Assembly (NCBI RefSeq): GCF_038443705.2
Contig: NZ_CP151767.2
Location: 3,153,501 to 3,217,500, forward strand
Source of the DNA: Yoonia sp. SS1-5
GTDB taxonomy: Bacteria; Pseudomonadota; Alphaproteobacteria; Rhodobacterales; Rhodobacteraceae
Direction: 5' to 3'
DNA: 64,000 nucleotides
Numbering within the stretch: the first letter of the stretch is position 1; each line of letters opens with the position of its first letter. Both the position numbers and the translations under genes were made by a program. The notes under the pieces were generated by a model that saw only the letters and a program-made list of their open reading frames with translations, made no database searches and was not told the origin of the DNA. Positions 26,923-35,094 of the stretch are shown one piece after another.

Positions 26923-28533
26923 ATGCTCGATAAAAGACAAAGCACGGCAAGACGCGCCGTGTTTGATCAACCAGACATCCACAAGCCGGAAGCCTATCAG
27001 GACGTCGACAACCTGCCCGCTGACTGGTTCGCGGCATTTGGCACCGGTCCGGTTGTCGCGCCGCGGTTCGGGACCATTCCACAAGGTTTTGCCAAATTTG
27101 CCGCGCAGCAGCCCGGCGCGGTTGCTGTAACATGCGCAGATCAGTCCCTGTCTTACGGTGAACTTGATCAGGCGGCGAACCGGTTGGCCCGTGTGCTTAT
27201 GGAACATGGCGTCGCCCGCGGTGACGCGGTCTGCCTGTTCCTGACGCGATCTATTCCGATGGTTGTGGGCATTATTGCCTGCATGCGCCTTGGCGCTGCC
27301 TATGTGCCGCAGCATCTAGGCGTGGCCCCGGAGAATGCGTTGCGCACGATCCTCGGGGTCACCAAGTCCCGCGTTATCCTGACAACCGCTGCACTTTCGC
27401 CAAAGATCACCATGGCGGATGATCAGGTTGTCATCGCTATTGATGATGTCATGGCAGACGAGACGCTTGATGCGCGCCCGGTGGCCGAGCAGGCTACACC
27501 TGACGATGTCTGCATGATCCTGTTCACCTCTGGCACGACAGGCGTTCCAAATGGTGTTCAGGTCACCCAACGCAATCTTGCCAATATTCTGCTGACGGCT
27601 CCCGGGGATCTCGGTATCAGGCCGGGTCTGAAAGTGGGGCAAATTCTGTCGATTGCCTTTGATATGGCCGCCTGGGAGACACTTGGCTGTTTGTCCAATG
27701 GCGGGACGCTTGTGATCCGTGGTCGCGACATTCAGGCCACTGCAGAGGTTGTTGACGTTCTGATCGCCACGCCGTCGATCCTTGCCTCATTGGATGCGGA
27801 CCGATGCCATAACGTCCAGACTGTTGCCGTGGCAGGCGAACCCTGCCCGCGCCCGCTTGCCGACAAATGGGGGGCCTTTTGCACATTCTACAATTCCTGT
27901 GGTCCGACCGAAACGACGATCATCAACACAGCTATTCAACACACCCCGGATAAGGCCGATCTGACCATCGGCAAGCCCACCCCGAATAATACCGTCTATA
28001 TTCTGGATGACGATCTGTCCCCGCTGCCATTTGGCGAAAAGGGCGAGATGTGGGCTGGTGGTGATTGCGTCACCGCAGGCTATCTGGCCAATGACGTATT
28101 GAATGCGGAACGCTACCGCCCTGACCCCTATCGCCCCGGTGCAATGATGTTCCGGACCCGCGATCTGGGCCGTTGGACCACAACCGGCGAGTTGCGCCAT
28201 TGCGGCCGGGTTGATGACCTGGTCAAGATCAAGGGATTCCGGGTCGAACTGGACGGCGTCAGCCGCAAAATCGAAGATACAGCCGGTTGCACCCAGGCTG
28301 CGACACTCAAGTATGACAATGAAACCCTTGTGTCCTTCGTCTGCCCCGCAACAATCGCGCCGCAAGCGGCCTGCAACAGTGTGGCGGCAGGCCTGCCATA
28401 TTACTGCGTTCCCAAATTGGTGGTGCCTTTGGATGAACTGCCAAAGACCCCGCGGGGCAAGCTGGACAAGCGCAGGCTGATCAGCATGGCGCAGGACATC
28501 ATGCAAGCTGCAGAAAACGGGGCTGTCCAATGA
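26923..28533 (+). CDS. Stand-alone NRPS-like adenylation (AMP-binding) enzyme
   Basis: 536 residues; ATG is preceded by GGAGGAGGG. The adenylation core motifs are present: LFTSGTTGVPNG (A3), FDMAAWE (A4, Asp247), NSCGPTETTI (A5), GEMWAGGD (A6-like), RTRDLGRW (A7), KIKGFRVEL (A8) and TPRGKLDKR (A10, catalytic Lys513). The conserved P-loop Lys of A3 is Asn210 here. The Asp and Lys that hold an alpha-amino acid are kept, so an amino-acid substrate is likely. There is no carrier-protein (phosphopantetheine) or condensation domain, so the acyl acceptor is unknown. The stop overlaps the next gene by 4 bp (ATGA), making it the first gene of a coupled operon. Confidence 0.88.
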   Translation: MLDKRQSTARRAVFDQPDIHKPEAYQDVDNLPADWFAAFGTGPVVAPRFGTIPQGFAKFAAQQPGAVAVTCADQSLSYGELDQAANRLARVLMEHGVARGDAVCLFLTRSIPMVVGIIACMRLGAAYVPQHLGVAPENALRTILGVTKSRVILTTAALSPKITMADDQVVIAIDDVMADETLDARPVAEQATPDDVCMILFTSGTTGVPNGVQVTQRNLANILLTAPGDLGIRPGLKVGQILSIAFDMAAWETLGCLSNGGTLVIRGRDIQATAEVVDVLIATPSILASLDADRCHNVQTVAVAGEPCPRPLADKWGAFCTFYNSCGPTETTIINTAIQHTPDKADLTIGKPTPNNTVYILDDDLSPLPFGEKGEMWAGGDCVTAGYLANDVLNAERYRPDPYRPGAMMFRTRDLGRWTTTGELRHCGRVDDLVKIKGFRVELDGVSRKIEDTAGCTQAATLKYDNETLVSFVCPATIAPQAACNSVAAGLPYYCVPKLVVPLDELPKTPRGKLDKRRLISMAQDIMQAAENGAVQ

Positions 28534-29846
28534 ATACGCAGGCCGTCCACGCCCGCCCCGGGCGCCCGTTTAATATCCGCCGGATCACCCGGCATCCTTC
28601 TGTCATCGAATACCGGCGCCTCGCTGCATTGGTCGCGGTCGTCAACCTGTGGATATTCGGATCCGGAATTGCAGATGGCACCTGGATGACAGCAGGTGGT
28701 TTCGCGACTGATAAGATTGCTTTTTTGGCGCTGATCAACTTCACGCTGGGGATCATGATCCGGCAGCAACGGATCGTGAATTTCCTGTTCTGGCTGGCCA
28801 CGCGCATTCCGACCAGTTGGCCACTATGGATCAGGTGGGGGGCCGGCAAGGTCTTTCACTTTGGTGGGCTGCATTCGGGGGGCAACGTGGCAGGATCGCT
28901 GTGGTTTGCCTTTGGCCTGTTCGGGATGGGCTGGAACTGGTGGATGGGGGTTGGTCATGTGTCGGCCGGCACGTTGATACTCAGCGCGGCCATGGTTGGG
29001 CTGATGGTCGCCATGATCGTCACGGCCATTGGGCCGCTGCGCGCGAAATTCCATAACCGTTTCGAGATTGTCCACCGGTTTGCGGGCTGGACATTGCTTG
29101 GGCTGTTCTGGGGGCAATCAATGATGATCTCATCCGATGCAGGGCATGCCTTTACACAAACGACCACATTCTGGTTGCTGTGCCTGATCACCCTGTCGAT
29201 CATCTCGCCCTGGCTGACCCTCAAGAAGGTCCCGATTGAGGTTATCAAACCCTCAAACCATGCGGTATCTGTGCGGTTCAATTATGGCGACACACCGTTC
29301 GCCGGATCGTCCAACGCGTTGAGCCTTGATCCGCTGCGGGAATGGCATTCCTTTGCCAATATCCCAACCCCGGGTGAGGATGGGTACCGGTTGATCATCA
29401 GCCGGGCAGGGGACTGGACAGGGCGTTTCATCGACAACCCTCCAAGCCATGTCTGGGTCAAAGGGATCACAACATCCGGGGTCGCCCGCGTCGAGGTTCT
29501 GTTCAAGAAGGTCGTCTATGTCGGAACCGGCAGTGGCATCGGCCCGATCCTGCCGCATCTGCTGGCCCATGAGGTGCCGAACAAGCTGATTTGGTCCACC
29601 AGGTCACCCCGCAAGACATATGGGGACGATCTGGTCGATGAGATCGAACGCAACACCGAAAACCCGCTGATCTGGGACACGGATGCGCGCGGCAAGCCCG
29701 ATCTGTCACAACTGGCCTTTGATGCGGTTGCGGAAACCGGGGCGGAGGCTGTGATCGTCATTTCCAATCAAAAGCTGACGCAAAAGGTCATCTACGACAT
29801 GGAAAGCGCAGGCATCCCTGCTTATGGCGCGATTTGGGACAGTTAA
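28530..29846 (+). CDS. Membrane flavocytochrome-like reductase (ferric reductase/FNR type)
   Basis: 438 residues. About six hydrophobic segments occupy residues 28-230, with His residues in VFHFGGLHSGGN and in FHNRFEIVHRFAGW that could ligate haem as in ferric reductase/NOX proteins. The soluble C-terminal half looks like a ferredoxin-NADP reductase module: EWHSFANIP is placed like the flavin-binding HPFT motif, and VVYVGTGSGIGPILPHL is a pyridine-nucleotide site. The usual terminal CGP motif is not evident. It is coupled by ATGA to the adenylation gene, and the crotonase gene follows after 1 bp. Family assignment is by motif reading only. Confidence 0.65.
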   Translation: MNTQAVHARPGRPFNIRRITRHPSVIEYRRLAALVAVVNLWIFGSGIADGTWMTAGGFATDKIAFLALINFTLGIMIRQQRIVNFLFWLATRIPTSWPLWIRWGAGKVFHFGGLHSGGNVAGSLWFAFGLFGMGWNWWMGVGHVSAGTLILSAAMVGLMVAMIVTAIGPLRAKFHNRFEIVHRFAGWTLLGLFWGQSMMISSDAGHAFTQTTTFWLLCLITLSIISPWLTLKKVPIEVIKPSNHAVSVRFNYGDTPFAGSSNALSLDPLREWHSFANIPTPGEDGYRLIISRAGDWTGRFIDNPPSHVWVKGITTSGVARVEVLFKKVVYVGTGSGIGPILPHLLAHEVPNKLIWSTRSPRKTYGDDLVDEIERNTENPLIWDTDARGKPDLSQLAFDAVAETGAEAVIVISNQKLTQKVIYDMESAGIPAYGAIWDS

Positions 29847-29847
29847 G

Positions 29848-30612
29848 ATGTATCAGACGATTGTCACATCGGTTGCTGACCGGGTCCTGACCATTCAACT
29901 GAATCGGCCCGACACACTGAATGCGCTGAACACGCAAGTGATGGAAGAGGTCCTTGATTGTGCGTCTGGACATGATGCCGATCCTGATATCGGGTGCATT
30001 GTCCTGACGGGCAATGACCGGGCGTTTGCGGCCGGTGCTGATATCGCCGAATTGATGGTGCAGGATTACGCCAGCATGTATGCAAGCGACTTTTTCGCCG
30101 GATGGGATCGGTTTGCGGCACTGCGGACCCCGAAACTTGCCGCCGTCGAGGGCTATGCCCTGGGCGGCGGGTGCGAACTTGCGATGATGTGCGATGTGAT
30201 CATCGCCGCGGATACCGCGCGTTTTGGACAACCCGAGATCAAGATCGGCTGCATCCCCGGCATTGGCGGGACCCAGCGCCTGACGCGGCTGGTTGGTCGT
30301 GCCTGTGCAATGGACATGATCCTGACCGGCCGCATGATTGATGCTGACGAAGCCTTGCGCATGGGTCTTGTCAGTCGGGTCGTCCCGGTTGCCGATCTGG
30401 CGCCCACAGCGACAGAAATCGCAACCCGGATTGCCAAGGCGCCGAAGGATATCGCGATGATGGCCACCGCGTGCGTCAGGGAAGCAGAGCAAAGCCCGCT
30501 GAGCGCCGGCATACGTTTTGAGCGGCAGATGTATCATGCCTTATACGGATCAGCGGCCCAGAAAGAGGGCATGAGCGCATTCCTTGAAAAACGTGCGCCG
30601 AATTTTCGGTAG
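29848..30612 (+). CDS. Enoyl-CoA hydratase/isomerase (crotonase) family protein
   Basis: 254 residues starting at MYQTIVTSVADRVLTIQLNRP, one base after the previous stop; an upstream in-frame ATG at 29824 lies inside the preceding gene. The crotonase oxyanion-hole segments are AFAAGADIAEL and YALGGGCELAMMCD; the catalytic Glu position falls in PEIKIGCIPGIGGTQRL. Length and motifs match soluble hydratases. As third gene of the adenylation/flavocytochrome operon it may hydrate or isomerise an activated acyl product, although no CoA-ligase-like partner other than the adenylation enzyme is present. Confidence 0.9.
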   Translation: MYQTIVTSVADRVLTIQLNRPDTLNALNTQVMEEVLDCASGHDADPDIGCIVLTGNDRAFAAGADIAELMVQDYASMYASDFFAGWDRFAALRTPKLAAVEGYALGGGCELAMMCDVIIAADTARFGQPEIKIGCIPGIGGTQRLTRLVGRACAMDMILTGRMIDADEALRMGLVSRVVPVADLAPTATEIATRIAKAPKDIAMMATACVREAEQSPLSAGIRFERQMYHALYGSAAQKEGMSAFLEKRAPNFR

Positions 30613-30667
30613 CTGTTAACGGATGCAGCCGCGATAGCGGATGAGTCGGTCGCAACGCCAGCTGGTG

Positions 30668-31006
30668 TCAAAAAAGTTCGGGGGCGATGCGTTCCAAATT
30701 GATGATCTGTTCCTCAGCATCAAAACCCTGAGGCCGCAAGTATCGCTGGCCCTGCCATTGCTTGGTGACGGACCAACGCTGCCGATATGCGATGACGGAC
30801 TGAAGGATGTTGTCTTTGGTCGGCTTCGAACTGGGCTGGAAATCATCGAAACCCGGCTCCCAAAGACAGCATGGGCAGATTGCCATGCTAATTTCGCCAC
30901 CCCGTTTTGAATAGGCCGGAAACTTGGAAAACCCGGGAAAACCACAAACCGGACATAACAAATGCCCATCTGTGTTAACGACATTCAGGGAAAGCAGGGA
31001 CGCCAT
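30668..31006 (-). CDS. CPCC-type cysteine-rich small protein
   Basis: 112 residues with two Cys clusters, LCPVCGFPG and ICPCCLWEPGFDD, that could bind one zinc ion. It resembles the CPCC family of small cysteine-rich proteins. A longer overlapping frame (30616-30984) has no such motifs. It stands alone, convergent with the crotonase gene and with no operon partner. Function is unknown. Confidence 0.75.
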   Translation of the reverse strand: MASLLSLNVVNTDGHLLCPVCGFPGFSKFPAYSKRGGEISMAICPCCLWEPGFDDFQPSSKPTKDNILQSVIAYRQRWSVTKQWQGQRYLRPQGFDAEEQIINLERIAPELF

Positions 31007-31395
31007 CTGTCAGGCTTAAGTCCGTATCTTGCGGGTGGCAAGGTGTCGTAGCACGGTCATGGGGAGGTCCGGTCGATTGCGGTTCGTCCGTTCGGCGGCA
31101 TTTCCGTTCTGGCAGGTTATTTTGTTTTCCGGACGGTGAAACCCGCCATTGCCTGTCGCATCCGTGCGTTCGTGGAATGAATGGGTTCTGACCCTAGCGC
31201 ATAACGCCAGTGCCGGTCAGGCCGTCCCGTGTTGTTTGCGAGGTCTCATTCCTCAAGACATGTCCACCCTGTCTATTTTGATCAAGCTGCAAAAGAGATG
31301 TTTCTTATCTCACGTCTTGTGGCAGCGAGCCTAAATGAAACGCCTGGCTTTTCACGGGCGTACGCCGCAATAGGCCAGTTTCGGCTAACCCCAGC
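31007..31395. other. 389-bp intergenic stretch
   Basis: No coding frame is convincing. It contains TGAATGGGTTCTGACCCTA (31178-31196), which recurs with one mismatch at 37534-37552, and GCATAACGC near 31199, also found near that second copy. It may be a decayed small repeat element. Confidence 0.4.
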
Positions 31396-31641
31396 CTATT
31401 TTACGTTGCTGATTGTCGCAGAAATGGCCGGTTCATCATTTCCGGCTGAGCCACCCGAGGATGCCAATGCCGCGACCACCAACAGGGCCAGGGCCGGAAG
31501 CACCCAGTTTGAATTTGCCTGGGCCTGTTCGACCACGACGGGCGGGGTCTCGACAATCGTATCGGCCAACCCCCCGGCATGGGCCAATGATGGTGCCGCA
31601 AGGCACGCGACGAGGAGGGGCGTTGTCAGTATCTTGTGCAT
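31396..31641 (-). CDS. Small exported protein with one membrane segment
   Basis: 81 residues: signal peptide MHKILTTPLLVACLAAPSLA, a short Thr/Val/Pro linker, then a hydrophobic helix (WVLPALALLVVAALASSGG) and a polar tail. This pattern is frequent in small Rhodobacterales proteins of unknown function. It lies 59 bp downstream of the frameshifted lipoprotein gene and may be co-transcribed with it. Confidence 0.65.
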   Translation of the reverse strand: MHKILTTPLLVACLAAPSLAHAGGLADTIVETPPVVVEQAQANSNWVLPALALLVVAALASSGGSAGNDEPAISATISNVK

Positions 31642-31700
31642 GGTGTTCTCTTGTATTGTGGGCGGGTCCGCCCTGTGAGGGCCGTGAGTGGTGGTTTCGT

Positions 31701-32449
31701 TCAGTTTTGGGGCGGTGTTGCAGAGCCAACCAAACCGCCCGCGAAGACCACGCTGTCGCTGCTCCCGTGGAATGCCCCAACAACCTGATCGCTGCCGATC
31801 AAACCTGTCCGTTGCCCTTCGATATCCAGCCAGCGCACGGTGCCGCCCAGCTCGCTTCCGGATCCCCCGATGAGACCGTCGACTTCAAACTGCTCCGTCG
31901 CACCGGTCAGGGTCTGGTCGGCGAAATCAGCGACAAGCGTGATGTCCCCGTTATTCCCAACACCGCTGACAGCGGTCGATTGGCCGCCTTCCTGCGATAC
32001 ATCCACGAAGGCGCTGACAACGAAACTGGCATCATAGACCACGCTGCCGCTTGTCGGTGGCGTGCTGACCTGGCTCGCCGGTAGAATGCCGGAAAACGCG
32101 GCATAGCCGGTGTCGCCCATGGCGCCGATCACGTAGGAATATCCAGACCATCCGACGTCTCGTAGGAATACTCGGTGGCGGTTGCTTCGGTGATGCCCAG
32201 TCTGGCAAACGTCCCATCCTGGTGCGGTTCGCGAAAGGCCGACTGAATCAGCGGCGAGGGCGCAACCTGCTTGGACGACAGGCTTTGTTCCGGGTCGGCG
32301 CCCGAGGCGCAGGCGCCCAGTGTCCCCACCAGCACAGACAAACCCAGCCCACGCAAAACGGATGCGGGGCGCCCAAGGGGTTGTCGGGGGCGATCTGCAA
32401 ATGACCCCGATCCGGCGGATGTTGCGTGAGTGGCGCTGATATTCACCAT
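31701..32449 (-). pseudogene. Frameshifted lipoprotein, transferrin-binding-protein-like barrel
   Basis: Two overlapping minus-strand frames look like halves of one gene. The first (32129-32449, 106 residues) has a signal with lipobox TLGAC and ends in TSDGLDIPT. The second (31701-32132, 143 residues) begins GAMGDTGYAAFSG without any signal and continues in the style of TbpB-like barrels (ITLVADFADQTLTGATEQFEVDG, then VVGAFHGSSDSVVFAGGL). They meet at GTGA near 32129-32132, with ATTCCTACG occurring twice close by (a slippage or duplication context). Alternatives are translational coupling of two genes or a sequencing error. Confidence 0.55.
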
Positions 32450-32616
32450 GGCTAAGGTGTCCTTTGGTATGTTCTGACGACGATCTTAGGTGCTTGTTCT
32501 GCCCAACGGCGAACGGGGTAACTACTGAGAAGCGACCGCAAAACTACGTGGTATGCTGAGTAGTGCTGCGTGATCTGCCCCGTTGTGGGACGGTCGGATC
32601 AATTGCGGCCGGTCCA

Positions 32617-34698
32617 TCAGCAGATCAGGCTGAGATCTTCGAAGGGAATGACGAGGATTGAGGCCAGGTCATAGTCGCTGTCTTCCTTCCGATATTTGAC
32701 GGGTGCATTTGCCTGTGCCTGGATCGGGTCGAGGATGATCGTGACCATATCGCCATCGCCCGGCACAAAGCCCTCGCCATTGGCGTGGGCAAGGGCAAGC
32801 AGTGTATCAATGTTTTCCTGCGTTCCGTTGTAGTGACCGCCAACCGCTTCTGGCATCATCAATTCAGAATTGTCGTCAGTCAGCCCCCAGATGGCATGCT
32901 GGATTTCGATTTCGGTATAATTCTGCCCGGCGCCCGCGCCTGTCGTGTCGCCGTTATTTTTCGCGGTGAAATCCTGGTTCAACAACCAATTGATCGCGTC
33001 GAGGTTTTCGACAAAATCATTTGAGAACAGGCTCGCGTCAAATTCGCCGGCCACGCCACCATAGACGTTCATGGCAACATCAATATTGGGAATGAATGCT
33101 TCGTCTCGTTCGATGCAATATGCCGCCTCGAACCGGATACCGTCGAAACGCGCATCCCCTGTTTCATCGACGCGGGATGAGTAGCCGTTTTTGATCGACA
33201 TACCGCCTTGGACCACCATTGCGGTGTCCGGCAGCGAATTGAAAATATCCGGCAAGGTGTTGCGCGCGCCATCAACTGTCATTGTGACGGTGGCGTCGTC
33301 GGTGCCGCCGCGCCCGTCGGACACGGTATAGGTGAAACTGTCGCTGACGCTGGTTCCGATCAACAGATCTGCTGCGCTCACCCCGTCAACAACAAGCGCA
33401 TTGCTGTCATATGACAAAACCCCGCCATCGTTCACAGTGACGGTTGCGCCACTATCAAGCGTGACGGTGTCGCCAATATCAACGGCAACGCCGTTCACGG
33501 CTGTCACGGCCAGGCTGTCACCATCATCCGCGTCCGTATCATTGGCCAGAACGTTGATGATGCCTGTCTCTTCGGCGCAAATGGTTGCAGCGTCATCAGC
33601 GGCCACCGGCGCCACGTTGGCGGCGACAAGACCCGCATCAACATGCTGCATATCTTCATCAGCGGACAACGAAAATGTCGCGGTACGTCCATTGCCTGCC
33701 TTGGTCTCAAACAGGACATCGCTATCAATCGTATCGTCGTCATCCACGTCGCCTGCGACAAATGTCAGCGCGCTGTCTCGGTTCACGAAGACGACCGCGT
33801 AATCATCGCCCGGCGCGATATCATCAAACCGGTAATTGCCGCTGTGATCTGTCCGCGTATGGTCGACGACCACCCCGTCCAGCAGCAGCTTGACCTTTGC
33901 GTTTGCAACAACGGAATCCGAGGCGTCCTGAACCGCATTGTCATTTTCATCAATGAAGAACGTACCACTGACGGACGCACTGGGGGCCGGTGGCACATAG
34001 CAAATGTCGTCAATCGCACCAGACCCGTGCAACGTAATCGTCATGTGTGCCACATCATCAGTGTCCAGCGGGACACGTTTCACCCCGCCATCACGCGTAT
34101 GCGGCAGTGCAATGGATTTGATCAGGTTTCCATGTGCGTCAAATAGGTCAACGCTGCCGCCCTCTTCGGTATCAATCACGGTCAGTTCGGTGACCGAAAC
34201 AGGTGACTTGAAGTCAAAACTGACGGTCCCGCCATGCCGATTGTCGTCGGGGTCGTGGCTGTCATTGTCTTCTGAGATGATCAAAACCTTGCCCTCGCGA
34301 TTATGAGCCAGGTCGTAATCCCTGCCGGATGGCCGACCCGTGTCAAAAATCATCCCGGTGCCAGGTATCAGCGTCTGATTGCCATAGTGACAATGGGTTG
34401 CGCGATGGACTTCGATCGTCACAAAATCGTCGATATTCTGAATTTTCTCACCGCGCCGGAATTCTTCAAAGTCGATCTTGACGGCGTCGGGCCCGTCGCA
34501 GGGAGGGCATTCAAAATCCGGGTGGCTGAAATCCATCCAGTCCCGACCCCAATGGCCGACATCACGATGTCCGGGCTTGCCCCAGTGACCATCGTTATCG
34601 TGGTGTGTATTTCCCCACGACCGCCCTGAATAATGACTGTCCTGCCCCATCCACTTATGTGAATGGCCACCGCCGTTGTTGTTGTGCCGGTATGTCAT
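32617..34698 (-). CDS. His-rich extracellular protein with SdrD B-like and Ig-like modules
   Basis: 693 residues from an ATG preceded by GGGGGA. Residues 2-55 are rich in His, Gly and Trp (NNNGGGHSHKW, GHWGKPGHRDVGHWG), without a classical signal peptide. A beta module follows (AVKIDFEEF ... GSGAIDDICYV), then a SdrD B-like module near 245-345 (VSGTFFIDENDNAVQDASDS), a cadherin/VCBS-like module (VAADDAATICAEETGIINVL), and a final region starting ARNTLPDIFNSLP and ending DLSLIC. Absence of an N-terminal signal suggests type I secretion or another route, but no RTX nonapeptides are seen. It shares module types with the giant repeat protein. Confidence 0.8.
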   Translation of the reverse strand: MTYRHNNNGGGHSHKWMGQDSHYSGRSWGNTHHDNDGHWGKPGHRDVGHWGRDWMDFSHPDFECPPCDGPDAVKIDFEEFRRGEKIQNIDDFVTIEVHRATHCHYGNQTLIPGTGMIFDTGRPSGRDYDLAHNREGKVLIISEDNDSHDPDDNRHGGTVSFDFKSPVSVTELTVIDTEEGGSVDLFDAHGNLIKSIALPHTRDGGVKRVPLDTDDVAHMTITLHGSGAIDDICYVPPAPSASVSGTFFIDENDNAVQDASDSVVANAKVKLLLDGVVVDHTRTDHSGNYRFDDIAPGDDYAVVFVNRDSALTFVAGDVDDDDTIDSDVLFETKAGNGRTATFSLSADEDMQHVDAGLVAANVAPVAADDAATICAEETGIINVLANDTDADDGDSLAVTAVNGVAVDIGDTVTLDSGATVTVNDGGVLSYDSNALVVDGVSAADLLIGTSVSDSFTYTVSDGRGGTDDATVTMTVDGARNTLPDIFNSLPDTAMVVQGGMSIKNGYSSRVDETGDARFDGIRFEAAYCIERDEAFIPNIDVAMNVYGGVAGEFDASLFSNDFVENLDAINWLLNQDFTAKNNGDTTGAGAGQNYTEIEIQHAIWGLTDDNSELMMPEAVGGHYNGTQENIDTLLALAHANGEGFVPGDGDMVTIILDPIQAQANAPVKYRKEDSDYDLASILVIPFEDLSLIC

Positions 34699-35094
34699 TT
34701 ATTCCCCCGTATTCGGTCGTTCCTACTAAGAAGCCATCCGTTCATTTACTCGGGGACGTCTCAATTTTGCTGAATTTAGGCGGCAAACACGCGCAGAGGG
34801 TATCGGCGGTAGATCGCTGATTGCACCGTATTGCTACGGGCTTGGCTACGTGCCTGCGGGTGCGTAGCGTTCAGGAAGCCTATTGGAAAACTGTCATAAT
34901 CGGATCTGAAGCCAGCAGGGATTGCAGCGTCGCAAAATCACCTTCTTTGATGGGTATCTCAGTGATTGCACGCTTTGGTTGCGCGCGCTACGCTGGTGGC
35001 AGATTTCCACTTTTGTAACCAAAGCCCTTTACGATCAATTGATGAACTGTGCGCCGTGGACAGACAACCATCCCAGTCAGAGGGGAATGTAACA
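34699..35094. other. 396-bp divergent intergenic region
   Basis: It separates the His-rich protein gene (minus) from the GGDEF/EAL gene (plus). No small gene is convincing. Longer readings of the GGDEF/EAL frame begin at TTG 34966 or GTG 35056 but lack a good ribosome-binding site. No clear promoter dyad was found. Confidence 0.4.
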
